From DASZYF01 sp035545535 (lineage in GTDB: Bacteria > Actinomycetota > Actinomycetes > Mycobacteriales > CAJCIY01): DNA of 46,991 bases. Shown piece by piece: positions 16,050 to 23,576 of this stretch (position 1 is its first letter; each line of letters starts with the position of its first letter). The notes under the pieces are model-generated. The model did not search any database, was not told the DNA's origin, and saw only the letters and a program-made list of their open reading frames with translations. The position numbers and the translations under genes are program-made. The stretch covers positions 1 through 46,991 of the forward strand of contig DASZYF010000048.1 in the NCBI GenBank assembly GCA_035545535.1. The letters run 5' to 3'.

Positions 16050-17792
16050 TCAGTCGTCGGCGGCGTGCGCGAGGTCGCTGGCGCCTTCGGTCAGCACGTC
16101 CTCGTCGACGGTGCGGGCCCACTGCGCGAAGCTCTGGCCGTCCGCGCGCGTGCTCTCGTAGCGCTTGATGAGGCCCTCGACGTAGCCGGGCAGGTCCTCG
16201 ACGCTCACCTTGAGCCCGCGCACCTTGCGACCAAGCGCGGCCTCGATGCCGAGCGTGCCGCCGAGGTGCACCTGGAATCCGTCCATCTTGCGGCCGTCCG
16301 CCGTGGTGACGCGCATGCCCTTGAAGCCGATGTCGGCCGTCTGGAAGCGCGCGCACGAGTTGGGGCAGCCGTTGATGTGGATGCGCAGCGGATCGTCGAA
16401 CTCGGGGAGCCGCTGCTCGAGCTCCTCGACCAGCACCGCCGCGGTGCTCTTGGTCTCGGTGAGCGCGAGCTTGCAGAACTCGATGCCCGTGCACGCCATC
16501 GTGTGCCGGCGGAACGTGCTCGGCCGCGCCCACATGCCCAGCGCCGCGAGCTCGTCGACGACGGTCTCGACGTCGCTCTCCTCGATGTCGAGGACGACCA
16601 CCTTCTGCTCGGCGCTGAAGCGGATGCGACCGCCGTGCGCGCCTCCGAGGCGCTCGGCAAGGTCGGCGAGCTTCATCAGCGCGGTGCCGCTGGTGCGGCC
16701 CGACGGCAGCGCAGCGCCGACCGCGAACCGGCCGTCCTTCTGCCGGTGCACACCGACGTGGTCACGACGACCGTCCTTCGGCGTCGCCGGCGCGGGGCCG
16801 TCCTCGAGCGGGCCGTTCTCGAGGTAGAAGCGCTCGAGCACCGCGCGGAAGCGCTCCGGACCCCAGTCGGCCATGAGGAACTTGATGCGTGCGCGCATGC
16901 GCGTGCGGCGGTAGCCCCAGTCGCGGAAGATGCTGGTGACGCCGGCCCACACCTCGGGCACGCGCTCCGGCGGGACGAACACGCCCACGCGCTGGCCGAG
17001 CATCGGGTTGGTCGACAGGCCGCCGCCGACCCAGAGGTCGTAGCCGAACACGCCGTCCTTCAGCACGCCTACGAACGCGATGTCGTTGATCTCGTGCGCC
17101 GTGCAGTGGTGCGGGCAGGCGCTGACCGCGGTCTTGTACTTGCGGGGCAGGTTGCTGAACGCCTTGTCGTTGGTGAAGCGCCGGTCGAGCTCGCGGATGA
17201 GGTCGCTCGGGTCGGCCAGCTCCTCCTCGAAGACGCCGGCGAGCGCGCAGCCGAGGATGTTGCGGGGCACGTCGCCGCACGCCTCGATGGTGCTGAGGCC
17301 GACGGACTCGAGGCGGCGCCAGATCTCGGGCACGTCCTCGATGCGCACCCAGTGCAGCTGGATGTTCTGCCGGTCGGAGACGTCGGCGAGGTCACGGGCG
17401 AGCTCGGTGGAGATCTGCGCGCAGACCCGCAGCTGCTCGACGCTCAGCTGGCCGCCGGGGATGCGGATGCGCATCATGAAGTACTCGTCGTCGAGCTCCT
17501 CGGGCTCGAGCGTGGCGGTGAGGCCACCGTCGATCCCCGGCTTGCGCTGGGTGTACAGGCCCCACCAGCGCATGCGGCCGCGGAGGTCGGTGGGGTCGAT
17601 GCTCGCGAAGCCCTGCTTGGAGTAGATCTGCTCGATCCGGGCGCGGACGTTGAGGCCGTCGTCGTCCTTCTTGAACCGCTCCTGGGGTGTGAGGGGCTCG
17701 GTGTGGCCCGCGCCCCACTGGCCGTGGCCCCCCTTGGGGGTCTTCAGCGCGGGAGGCAGGTCGTCGGGCAGGGCGGGCACATCGGACGGCAC
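16050..17792 (-). CDS. sir: Ferredoxin-dependent sulfite reductase (SirA/NirA type)
   Basis: Siroheme and [4Fe-4S] enzyme of 580 residues that reduces sulfite to sulfide with six electrons from ferredoxin. The cluster/siroheme cysteines are Cys434 and Cys440 (ACTGIEFC) and Cys476 and Cys480 (GCPNSC). Tyr80 (WWGLYTQR) and Cys172 (IEACGDVPRN) are 92 residues apart, the same spacing as the Tyr69-Cys161 pair cross-linked in the Mycobacterium tuberculosis sulfite reductase; this favours sulfite over nitrite. The GTG at 17792 has a GGAG 11 nt upstream. It is divergent from cysH and preceded by its own leader peptide. Siroheme synthesis genes are not in the window. Confidence 0.93.
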   Translation of the reverse strand: MPSDVPALPDDLPPALKTPKGGHGQWGAGHTEPLTPQERFKKDDDGLNVRARIEQIYSKQGFASIDPTDLRGRMRWWGLYTQRKPGIDGGLTATLEPEELDDEYFMMRIRIPGGQLSVEQLRVCAQISTELARDLADVSDRQNIQLHWVRIEDVPEIWRRLESVGLSTIEACGDVPRNILGCALAGVFEEELADPSDLIRELDRRFTNDKAFSNLPRKYKTAVSACPHHCTAHEINDIAFVGVLKDGVFGYDLWVGGGLSTNPMLGQRVGVFVPPERVPEVWAGVTSIFRDWGYRRTRMRARIKFLMADWGPERFRAVLERFYLENGPLEDGPAPATPKDGRRDHVGVHRQKDGRFAVGAALPSGRTSGTALMKLADLAERLGGAHGGRIRFSAEQKVVVLDIEESDVETVVDELAALGMWARPSTFRRHTMACTGIEFCKLALTETKSTAAVLVEELEQRLPEFDDPLRIHINGCPNSCARFQTADIGFKGMRVTTADGRKMDGFQVHLGGTLGIEAALGRKVRGLKVSVEDLPGYVEGLIKRYESTRADGQSFAQWARTVDEDVLTEGASDLAHAADD

Positions 17793-17859
17793 GGCGGATC
17801 AGGCTCCAGTTGCGGGCGGGAAGGCGGGACGGGGGTGGCGTGTTCTCGACCTCGTGGGG

Positions 17860-17946
17860 TCAGAGACAGAGGGCGCTCGCCGTGCCCGCCTGGTCGACGT
17901 GGAGGCGCGCCACCAGGGGCGTCCAGGGGCCTTCCACGCTGCTCAC
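17860..17946 (-). CDS. Putative cysteine leader peptide upstream of sir
   Basis: A tiny frame of 28 codons, or fewer if a later GTG (17937 or 17913) is used, ends in ARLHVDQAGTASALCL. The HVD and ASA-x-C pattern matches the actinobacterial leader peptide family that precedes cysteine and sulfur genes. The single Cys is TGT, a codon that is rare in such GC-rich genes and placed next to last. A CACAAT -10-like hexamer lies 6 bp before the GTG at 17946, so the transcript may be leaderless. It ends 67 bp before sir and probably couples sir expression to cysteine supply. Confidence 0.65.
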   Translation of the reverse strand: MSSVEGPWTPLVARLHVDQAGTASALCL

Positions 17947-17969
17947 TGTCCCATTGTGCCAGCAGACGG

Positions 17970-17975
17970 TAGAGT
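17970..17975 (+). promoter_or_regulatory. Candidate -10 box for the cysH leader transcript
   Basis: TAGAGT lies 7 bp before the GTG of the plus-strand leader peptide, the spacing expected when transcription starts at the start codon. On the other strand CACAAT occupies the equivalent position for the sir leader. The 36 bp between the two leader starts thus appears to hold two back-to-back promoters. No clear -35 boxes are seen. Confidence 0.4.
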
Positions 17976-17982
17976 TTCTCCC

Positions 17983-18048
17983 GTGGTCCTCACCTCGCGC
18001 CGGCACGTCGACCTCCAGCGGGTCGCCAGCGCGATGTGTCGCGGCTGA
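17983..18048 (+). CDS. Putative cysteine leader peptide upstream of cysH
   Basis: A 21-codon frame that starts with GTG and contains SRRHVDLQRVASAMC followed by Arg-Gly and TGA. RHVDL-x-RVASA-x-C is the signature of the actinobacterial leader peptides found before sulfur and cysteine genes. The only cysteine codon is TGT, rare in this genome. A small hairpin GCGG-CTGA-CCGC (18041-18052) covers the stop codon. A stronger one, GGCCGC-CTGAC-GCGGCC (18103-18119), lies shortly before the cysH start. An attenuation mechanism that senses charged tRNA-Cys is plausible but inferred. Confidence 0.75.
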   Translation: MVLTSRRHVDLQRVASAMCRG

Positions 18049-18102
18049 CCGCCGGCTGACGCTCCTGACCTCGCGTCGCCTGGCCTCCGAGCCCGCGACC
18101 CC

Positions 18103-18119
18103 GGCCGCCTGACGCGGCC
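18103..18119 (+). promoter_or_regulatory. Hairpin between leader peptide and cysH
   Basis: Perfect 6-bp stem GGCCGC/GCGGCC with a CTGAC loop, 19 nt before the cysH GTG and just before its GATGAGGA ribosome binding site. GCGGC at the end of the leader peptide (18041-18045) could pair with GCCGC inside the 5' arm, an alternative fold of the kind used in attenuation. There is no U-tract. Confidence 0.4.
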
Positions 18120-18138
18120 CCTCCGATGAGGACCTGCT

Positions 18139-18909
18139 GTGACCGCCCTGTTCGACCCGCCGTCCCACGCGGCCGCGACCGAGCACAACGCTCGCGTCAT
18201 CGCGATGCCGCCCCGGTGGAGCTACAGCCCTGAGTACCTGCGCTCGCTGGTCGACGTCGCCGCCGACGAGCTCGAGGGTGCGACCGCCCAGGAGATCCTC
18301 ACCTGGGCCCTGGACAAGTTCCACCCCCGCCTCGCCATCGCCGCCTCCATGGGCGACACCGTCGTGGCGCACATGGCCAGCCAGATCCGTGAGGGCGTGC
18401 CGGTCGTGTTCCTCGACACCGGCTACCACTTCGCCGAGACCATCGGCACCGCCGACGCGGTCGAGGCCGTGTACCCGGTGGAGCTCGTGCGGGTGCGCCC
18501 GGCCCTGACCGTCGAGGAGCAGGACGCGCAGTACGGCGCCAAGCTCTACGAGCGCGACCCCGACCTCTGCTGCAAGATGCGCAAGGTCCAGCCGCTCGAG
18601 CGCGGGCTCGCCCCCTACATGGCGTGGGCCAGCGGCCTGCGCCGCGACGAGGCGGAGTCGCGCGCCGACGCCCGCGCCGTCGAGTGGGACGCCAAGCGCC
18701 AGCGCGTGAAGGTCAACCCGCTCGTCGCGTGGACCGAGGCCGACGTCGACGCCTACATCGCCGAGCACGGCGTGCTGGTGAACCCGCTGCTGTCCGACGG
18801 CTACGGGTCCATCGGCTGCGCGCCCTGCACGCGGCGACTGCTGCCCGGCGAGGACGCCCGCGCCGGACGCTGGGCGGGCAAGAACAAGGTGGAGTGCGGC
18901 ATCCACTAG
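18139..18909 (+). CDS. cysH: APS/PAPS reductase, Fe-S (APS) type
   Basis: Protein of 256 residues that reduces adenylyl sulfate to sulfite using thioredoxin. Cys144-Cys145 (DLCCKMRK) and Cys227-x-x-Cys230 (GCAPC) are the four ligands of the [4Fe-4S] cluster that marks APS rather than PAPS specificity. The catalytic cysteine is Cys253 in the C-terminal ECGIH. The GTG at 18139 follows GATGAGGA. It stands alone on the plus strand behind the leader peptide, divergent from sir and convergent with cysC. Confidence 0.95.
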   Translation: MTALFDPPSHAAATEHNARVIAMPPRWSYSPEYLRSLVDVAADELEGATAQEILTWALDKFHPRLAIAASMGDTVVAHMASQIREGVPVVFLDTGYHFAETIGTADAVEAVYPVELVRVRPALTVEEQDAQYGAKLYERDPDLCCKMRKVQPLERGLAPYMAWASGLRRDEAESRADARAVEWDAKRQRVKVNPLVAWTEADVDAYIAEHGVLVNPLLSDGYGSIGCAPCTRRLLPGEDARAGRWAGKNKVECGIH

Positions 18910-18933
18910 CCCGCACACCCGGGTGACACCGGT

Positions 18934-18990
18934 CGACATCGGTGTTGTGGCAGATCCGCGGGCCGGAAACCGGGCACAAAGCCGATCTCG
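18934..18990. repeat. 57-bp palindromic element, copy 2 (convergent gene end)
   Basis: Same 57-bp length and core as copy 1 (TGTGGCAGATC, GGAAACCGGGCACAAAGCCG). The outer arms CGACATCGG and CCGATCTCG pair with one mismatch, and flanking bases extend the stem. It lies between the stops of cysH and cysC. Confidence 0.85.
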
Positions 18991-18996
18991 GCCGGG

Positions 18997-19581
18997 TCAG
19001 GGCAGGAGCGCGAGCACCTTCGCGGCCATCTCCTGCGGGTCGCCGTCGGCCGGCACGAGCCGGAGCTCGGGTGACAGCGGCGCCTCGTAGGGGTCGTCGA
19101 TGCCGGTGAAGCCCTTGAGCTCGCCGGCCCGCGCCTTCGCGTAGAGGCCCTTCACGTCGCGCTGCTCGCACAGCTCGATGGGGGTGTCGACGAACACCTC
19201 CAGGAACGGCAGGCCGGCGGCCTCGTGCAGCGTGCGCACAAGGTCGCGGTGCTCGCGCAGCGGGGAGATGAGCGGCACGAGGGCCACCGAGCCGGAGTCG
19301 GCGAACAGCCGGGCGACGTGCCCGACCCGGCGCACGTTCTCGCTGCGGTCGGCCGCGCTGAACCCCAGGTCGCCGTTGAGGCCGTGCCGCAGGTTGTCAC
19401 CGTCGAGCATGTAGGCGGGCCGGCCCTGCGCGAGCAGCGCGTGCTCCACGGCCGCGGCGACGGTCGACTTGCCGGAGCCGGACAGCCCGGTGAACCAGAC
19501 GGTGGCGCCGCGGGTGGCCCGCTCCTCGCGGCTCACCAGCCCGGCCTGCCAGACGACGCCGGGGGACGTCAGATCAGCCAC
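18997..19581 (-). CDS. cysC: Adenylyl-sulfate (APS) kinase
   Basis: Protein of 194 residues from the GTG at 19581. The P-loop GLSGSGKST is at about 32-40. DGDNLRHGLNGDLGF and the RSENVRRVGHVA stretch are diagnostic of APS kinase, which makes PAPS from APS and ATP. An in-frame GTG at 19614 is possible but neither start has a clear ribosome binding site. It follows cysN by 60 bp on the same strand. In a pathway with an APS-specific reductase, PAPS is not needed for reduction, so the enzyme may serve sulfation reactions. Confidence 0.93.
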   Translation of the reverse strand: MADLTSPGVVWQAGLVSREERATRGATVWFTGLSGSGKSTVAAAVEHALLAQGRPAYMLDGDNLRHGLNGDLGFSAADRSENVRRVGHVARLFADSGSVALVPLISPLREHRDLVRTLHEAAGLPFLEVFVDTPIELCEQRDVKGLYAKARAGELKGFTGIDDPYEAPLSPELRLVPADGDPQEMAAKVLALLP

Positions 19582-19641
19582 GAACCGTGTCGCCGTTCGG
19601 GCTATGGGCCACACCGAGGAAACGGATCACGGGGTGGGGCA

Positions 19642-20901
19642 TCAGCGTTGGCGCTCGACGACCATGCCGGCGCCGACGGTGTTGTTCGTCGCCGGGTCGA
19701 TGAGGATGAACGAGCCGGTGGCCTTGTTCTTGGTGTAGGCATCGGTGAACAGCGGCGTCTGGGTGCGCAGCTGCACGCGGCCGATGTCGTTGAGGCCGAG
19801 GGAGCCGGCCGTCTCGTCGCGGTGCAGCGTGTTGATGTCGAGCTTGTAGGCGACGTCGCGCACCTTCGCCTTCGTGGTGCGCGTCGTGTGCTTGACGATG
19901 ATGTCGGCGGCCGGGTTGAGCTGGCCGGCCTCGCTCATCCAGCAGACCATCGCGTCGATGTCCTGGCCCACGTGCGGCTGGTTGTGCGGGCGGGCGATCA
20001 TGTCGCCGCGCGAGATGTCGATCTCGTCCTCGAGCGTGAGGGTGACCGCCATCGGCGCGAACGCCTCGTCGACCGGGCCGTCGGCGGTGTCGATCGTCTT
20101 GATGCGCGAGGTGAAGCCGGACGGCAGCACCACGATCTCGTCGCCCGGGCGCAGCACGCCGCCGGCGACGGTGCCGGCGAACCCGCGGTAGTCGGGGTGC
20201 GACGCCGACTGCGGGCGGATCACGTACTGCACGGGGAAGCGGGTGTCGACCATGTTGCGGTCGCTCGCGACGTAGACGTTCTCGAGGTGGGTCAGCAGCG
20301 GAAGCCCTGTGTACCAGGGCATGTTGGCCGACCGGTCGACGACGTTGTCGCCCTGCAGCGCCGACACGGGGATGGTCGTGATGTCGTGCACCTGGAGCCG
20401 CTGCGCGAAGCGCTCGAACTCGGCCTTGATCTCCTCGTAGCGCTGCTCGCTCCAGTCGACGAGGTCCATCTTGTTGATGGCGACGACGAGGTGCGGGATG
20501 CCGAGCAGCGTGGAGAGGAACGCGTGCCGGCGCGACTGCTCGAGCATGCCCTTGCGCGCGTCGACCAGGATGATCGCGAGGTCGGCGGTCGACGCGCCCG
20601 TGACCATGTTGCGCGTGTACTGCGCGTGGCCCGGGGTGTCGGCGATGATGAACTTGCGCTTGGGCGTGGCGAAGTAGCGGTAGGCGACGTCGATGGTGAT
20701 GCCCTGCTCGCGCTCGGCGCGCAGGCCGTCGGTGAGCAGCGCGAGGTTGGTGTACTCGTCACCGCGTTCGACCGAGGTGCGCTCCACCGCAGCGAGCTGG
20801 TCCTCGAAGATCGCCTTCGAGTCGTAGAGCAGGCGGCCGATCAGCGTGGACTTGCCGTCGTCGACGGACCCGGCGGTGGCGAACCGGAGAAGACCGGCCA
20901 T
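19642..20901 (-). CDS. cysN: Sulfate adenylyltransferase subunit 1 (GTPase)
   Basis: Protein of 419 residues, an EF-Tu-like GTPase that drives APS formation by CysD. GTP-binding motifs: AGSVDDGKST (10-19), DTPGHAQYTRNM, and NKMD. The two beta-barrel domains follow (from about 225). It ends without a fused APS kinase domain, unlike mycobacterial CysNC; cysC is a separate gene here. Its ATG shares one base with the cysD stop (TGATG), so the subunits are translationally coupled. Confidence 0.96.
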   Translation of the reverse strand: MAGLLRFATAGSVDDGKSTLIGRLLYDSKAIFEDQLAAVERTSVERGDEYTNLALLTDGLRAEREQGITIDVAYRYFATPKRKFIIADTPGHAQYTRNMVTGASTADLAIILVDARKGMLEQSRRHAFLSTLLGIPHLVVAINKMDLVDWSEQRYEEIKAEFERFAQRLQVHDITTIPVSALQGDNVVDRSANMPWYTGLPLLTHLENVYVASDRNMVDTRFPVQYVIRPQSASHPDYRGFAGTVAGGVLRPGDEIVVLPSGFTSRIKTIDTADGPVDEAFAPMAVTLTLEDEIDISRGDMIARPHNQPHVGQDIDAMVCWMSEAGQLNPAADIIVKHTTRTTKAKVRDVAYKLDINTLHRDETAGSLGLNDIGRVQLRTQTPLFTDAYTKNKATGSFILIDPATNNTVGAGMVVERQR

Positions 20902-21821
20902 CAGAAGTACCCCTCGCGCTTGCGGTCTTCCATCCCCGCCTCGCTGATCCGGTCGTCGGCGCGCGTGGCGCCCCGCTCGGTCAGCCGGGTCGCGGCGACC
21001 TCGGCGACGATGTCCTCGACGGTGGCCGCGCTCGACTCCACGCAGCCCGTGCAGTCGGCGTCGCCGACCGTGCGGAAGCGCACGGTCGCCCGGAACGACG
21101 GCTCGTCCGCGGTCTGGGTGAGGAACGGGTTGACCGCCCAGAGCATGCCGTCGCGCTGGAACACCTCGCGCTCGTGCGCGAAGTAGATGGACGGCAGGTC
21201 GATGCCTTCGGCCTGGATGTAGCTCCAGATGTCGAGCTCGGTCCAGTTCGACAGCGGGAACACGCGGATGTGCTCACCCGGCCGGTGCTTGCCGTTGTAG
21301 AGCGACCAGAGCTCGGGCCGCTGGTTCTTCGGGTCCCACTGGCCGAACTCGTCGCGGAAGGAGAACACCCGCTCCTTCGCGCGCGCCTTCTCCTCGTCGC
21401 GGCGGGCGCCGCCGAACACGGCGTCGTAGCGGCCTTCGGTGATGGAGCGCAGCAGCGTCACCGTCTGCAGCGGGTTGCGGGTGGCCCGCGGGCCGGTGCC
21501 CTCGGTGACCCGGCCGGCGTCGATGTCGTCCTGCACGCTGCCGACGACCAGGCGCAGGCCGAGCTCCTCGACGGTCTTGTCGCGGTGCGCGAGCACCTCG
21601 GGGAAGTTGCGGCCGGTGTCGACGTGCATCACCGGGAACGGCACCTTGGCCGGCGCGAACGCCTTGCGGGCGACGTGCAGCATCACGATCGAGTCCTTGC
21701 CGCCGGAGAACAGCAGCACCGGCCGCTCGAGCTCGGCCACGACCTCGCGGATGATGTGGATCGCCTCGGCCTCGAGCAGCCGCAGGTGGCTCAGCTCGTA
21801 CCCGGCTGTCGCAGTGCTCAA
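20901..21821 (-). CDS. cysD: Sulfate adenylyltransferase subunit 2
   Basis: Protein of 306 residues of the PP-loop ATP pyrophosphatase family; with CysN it forms APS from sulfate and ATP. The PP-loop SGGKDS is at 39-44. RRDEEKARAKERVFSFRD and the C-terminal GRxSE-like ISEAGMEDRKREGYF match the family. The start is a TTG at 21821 with only a weak AAGG upstream; no better codon precedes it in frame. First gene of cysD-cysN-cysC, 123 bp downstream of the Rrf2 gene. Confidence 0.95.
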   Translation of the reverse strand: MSTATAGYELSHLRLLEAEAIHIIREVVAELERPVLLFSGGKDSIVMLHVARKAFAPAKVPFPVMHVDTGRNFPEVLAHRDKTVEELGLRLVVGSVQDDIDAGRVTEGTGPRATRNPLQTVTLLRSITEGRYDAVFGGARRDEEKARAKERVFSFRDEFGQWDPKNQRPELWSLYNGKHRPGEHIRVFPLSNWTELDIWSYIQAEGIDLPSIYFAHEREVFQRDGMLWAVNPFLTQTADEPSFRATVRFRTVGDADCTGCVESSAATVEDIVAEVAATRLTERGATRADDRISEAGMEDRKREGYF

Positions 21822-21903
21822 CGCCTTGTCCGCTCTAATCCTGATGCGATCGGTTCACTTCGACCACGGAAGCCCCGCGGGGAACCGTAGGAGGTTCCAC
21901 TTT

Positions 21904-21924
21904 ACCTGATCGAATCTATCAAGT
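21904..21924. promoter_or_regulatory. Candidate Rrf2-type operator before cysD
   Basis: ACCTGAT and ATCAAGT form an inverted repeat (6 of 7 bp) around a 7-bp AT-rich centre, an unusually AT-rich patch for this window. It lies between the Rrf2 gene and cysD, where the cysD promoter must be. Binding by the neighbouring Rrf2 protein is inferred from position only. Confidence 0.4.
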
Positions 21925-21944
21925 ATTGTGGTGGAGTGTTCCCA

Positions 21945-22436
21945 CTATGTGGAGTCGCCGGAGGCGCTCCAGCGGCCGCGGCGGCGCTCCTGGCGCCGGT
22001 ACTCCGAGGCCAGCCGGTCCACGTCGGCGGGCAGCCGGCCCGCCACCAGGTCGGCCAGCGTCACGTGCTCCAGCACGGAGCGCACCGCCGCCCGCAGCGC
22101 CATCCACACATCGCCCAGCGGCGCCGCCGGGCCCTGGTAGGTGACCTCCGACAGGGACAGCCCGTGCACGCTCGCGAGCGGGCCGTCGATGGTGCGGATG
22201 ATGTCGGCGAGCGTCACCTCGTCGGCCGGGCGGGCCAGGCTGTAGCCGCCCTCGCGGCCCCGGTGGGAAGCCACCAGGCCCTCGGCGCGCAGCTCGCCGA
22301 GGATCGCCAGCAGGAACGCCACCGGGATGTCCTGCGCGGCGCCGAGGTCTTCCGCCCGGACCCGCCCGGCGCCGGATGTCTGGGCGGCGGCTAGCTGCGC
22401 CATCGCCCGCGTGGCGTACTCCGCCTTCGCCGACAT
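21945..22436 (-). CDS. Rrf2 family regulator (CymR/IscR-like)
   Basis: Protein of 163 residues. The N-terminal SAKAEYATRAMAQLA is the typical Rrf2 opening, and the winged helix includes DIPVAFLLAILGELRAEGLV and SHRGREGGYSLARP (the GG-Y-LA wing). The three cysteines that bind the cluster in IscR/NsrR are absent: the protein has no cysteine at all, so it should be cluster-free like CymR. The ATG at 22436 has GAGGA 8-9 nt upstream. It sits between the sulfate uptake genes (divergent, 54 bp) and cysDNC, so it probably controls both. Confidence 0.9.
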   Translation of the reverse strand: MSAKAEYATRAMAQLAAAQTSGAGRVRAEDLGAAQDIPVAFLLAILGELRAEGLVASHRGREGGYSLARPADEVTLADIIRTIDGPLASVHGLSLSEVTYQGPAAPLGDVWMALRAAVRSVLEHVTLADLVAGRLPADVDRLASEYRRQERRRGRWSASGDST

Positions 22437-22490
22437 CCGCACGTCCTCAGTGTTCCCGATCCCCGCTCGAACGCCGACCAAGGAGAACGA

Positions 22491-23492
22491 ATGCTCGCCC
22501 GTCGCACCACTCGCACCGCCGCCGTCGCGGCCGCGGTCGTCCCGCTGCTCGCGCTCTCGGCCTGCTCCTCGAAGAAGGACGACGGCAAGACGGTCAACAT
22601 CGTCGCCTACTCGGTGCCGAAGCCGGCCTACGACGCCCTCACCGCCGCGTTCCAGAAGACCAGCGCCGGCGCCGGCGTGAAGTTCACGTCGTCCTACGGC
22701 GCCAGCGGCTCGCAGAGCAAGGCCGTGCTCGCCGGCCAGAAGGCCGACTACGTCGCGTTCTCGCTCGAGCCCGACCTCACCAAGCTCGTGCCGAGCAAGG
22801 TCGACGCGAGCTGGAACAGCGGCCCGACGAAGGGCCTCGTGTCCGACTCGGTCGTCGTCCTCGTGGTCCGCAAGGGCAACCCCAAGGGCATCAAGGGCTG
22901 GGCCGACCTCGTCAAGCCCGGCGTGCAGATCGTCACGCCCGACCCGGCGTCGTCCGGCTCGGCGAAGTGGAACCTGCTCGCGGCCTACCAGCAGGTCATC
23001 GCGCAGGGCGGCACGGCCGACCAGGCCGCGCAGTACGTGACCGCGCTGTTCAAGAACGTCGTCAGCCGTGCGGACAGCGGTGCCAAGGCCACCACGCAGT
23101 TCCTTGGCGGCACCGGTGACGTGCTGCTGTCCTACGAGAACGAGGCGATCGGTGCGAAGCAGAACGGCGCCGACATCGACTACATCATCCCGGACCAGAC
23201 GGTGCTCATCGAGAACCCGGCCGCGGTGACGACCACCGCCCCGCAGGCGGCGAAGGACTTCCTGTCCTACGTCGAGAGCGCGGACGGCCAGAAGATCTTC
23301 GCGAGCAAGGGCTACCGCCCCGTGCTGCCCGGCGTCGACCCCGGCACCGTGCAAGGGGCGAACGACCCGAGCAACCCCTTCCCGACGCCCCAGGACCTCA
23401 TCACCATCGAGAGCCTCGGCGGCTGGAAGACCGTCAACGACCAGCTCTTCGGTGACAATGGCGTGATCACCAAGATCGAAGCGGCGGGCTGA
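22491..23492 (+). CDS. sbp: Sulfate-binding lipoprotein of the ABC importer
   Basis: Protein of 333 residues with a lipoprotein signal: TAAVAAAVVPLLALSAC gives lipobox LSAC, Cys25. The mature part matches sulfate/thiosulfate-binding proteins (NIVAYSVPKPAYDALTAAF at the start, VTPDPASSGSAKWNLLAAY in the middle, DVLLSYENEA near 215). AGGAG precedes the ATG at good spacing. It delivers sulfate to CysT-CysW-CysA, whose genes follow without a break. Confidence 0.94.
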   Translation: MLARRTTRTAAVAAAVVPLLALSACSSKKDDGKTVNIVAYSVPKPAYDALTAAFQKTSAGAGVKFTSSYGASGSQSKAVLAGQKADYVAFSLEPDLTKLVPSKVDASWNSGPTKGLVSDSVVVLVVRKGNPKGIKGWADLVKPGVQIVTPDPASSGSAKWNLLAAYQQVIAQGGTADQAAQYVTALFKNVVSRADSGAKATTQFLGGTGDVLLSYENEAIGAKQNGADIDYIIPDQTVLIENPAAVTTTAPQAAKDFLSYVESADGQKIFASKGYRPVLPGVDPGTVQGANDPSNPFPTPQDLITIESLGGWKTVNDQLFGDNGVITKIEAAG

Positions 23493-23576
23493 TCCCTGAC
23501 CGCAGCAGCTGCCCCGACGCTCGACGCCGGCCGGCCCCGCCCGCGCGGGGCCCGGTCGGCGCCGGGCGTCGCGCCG

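Noticed and set aside
21822..21944. A third sulfur leader peptide upstream of cysD
   Set aside because: A 21-codon frame exists on the minus strand, but it has no cysteine and no HVD/ASA signature, so nothing separates it from chance.
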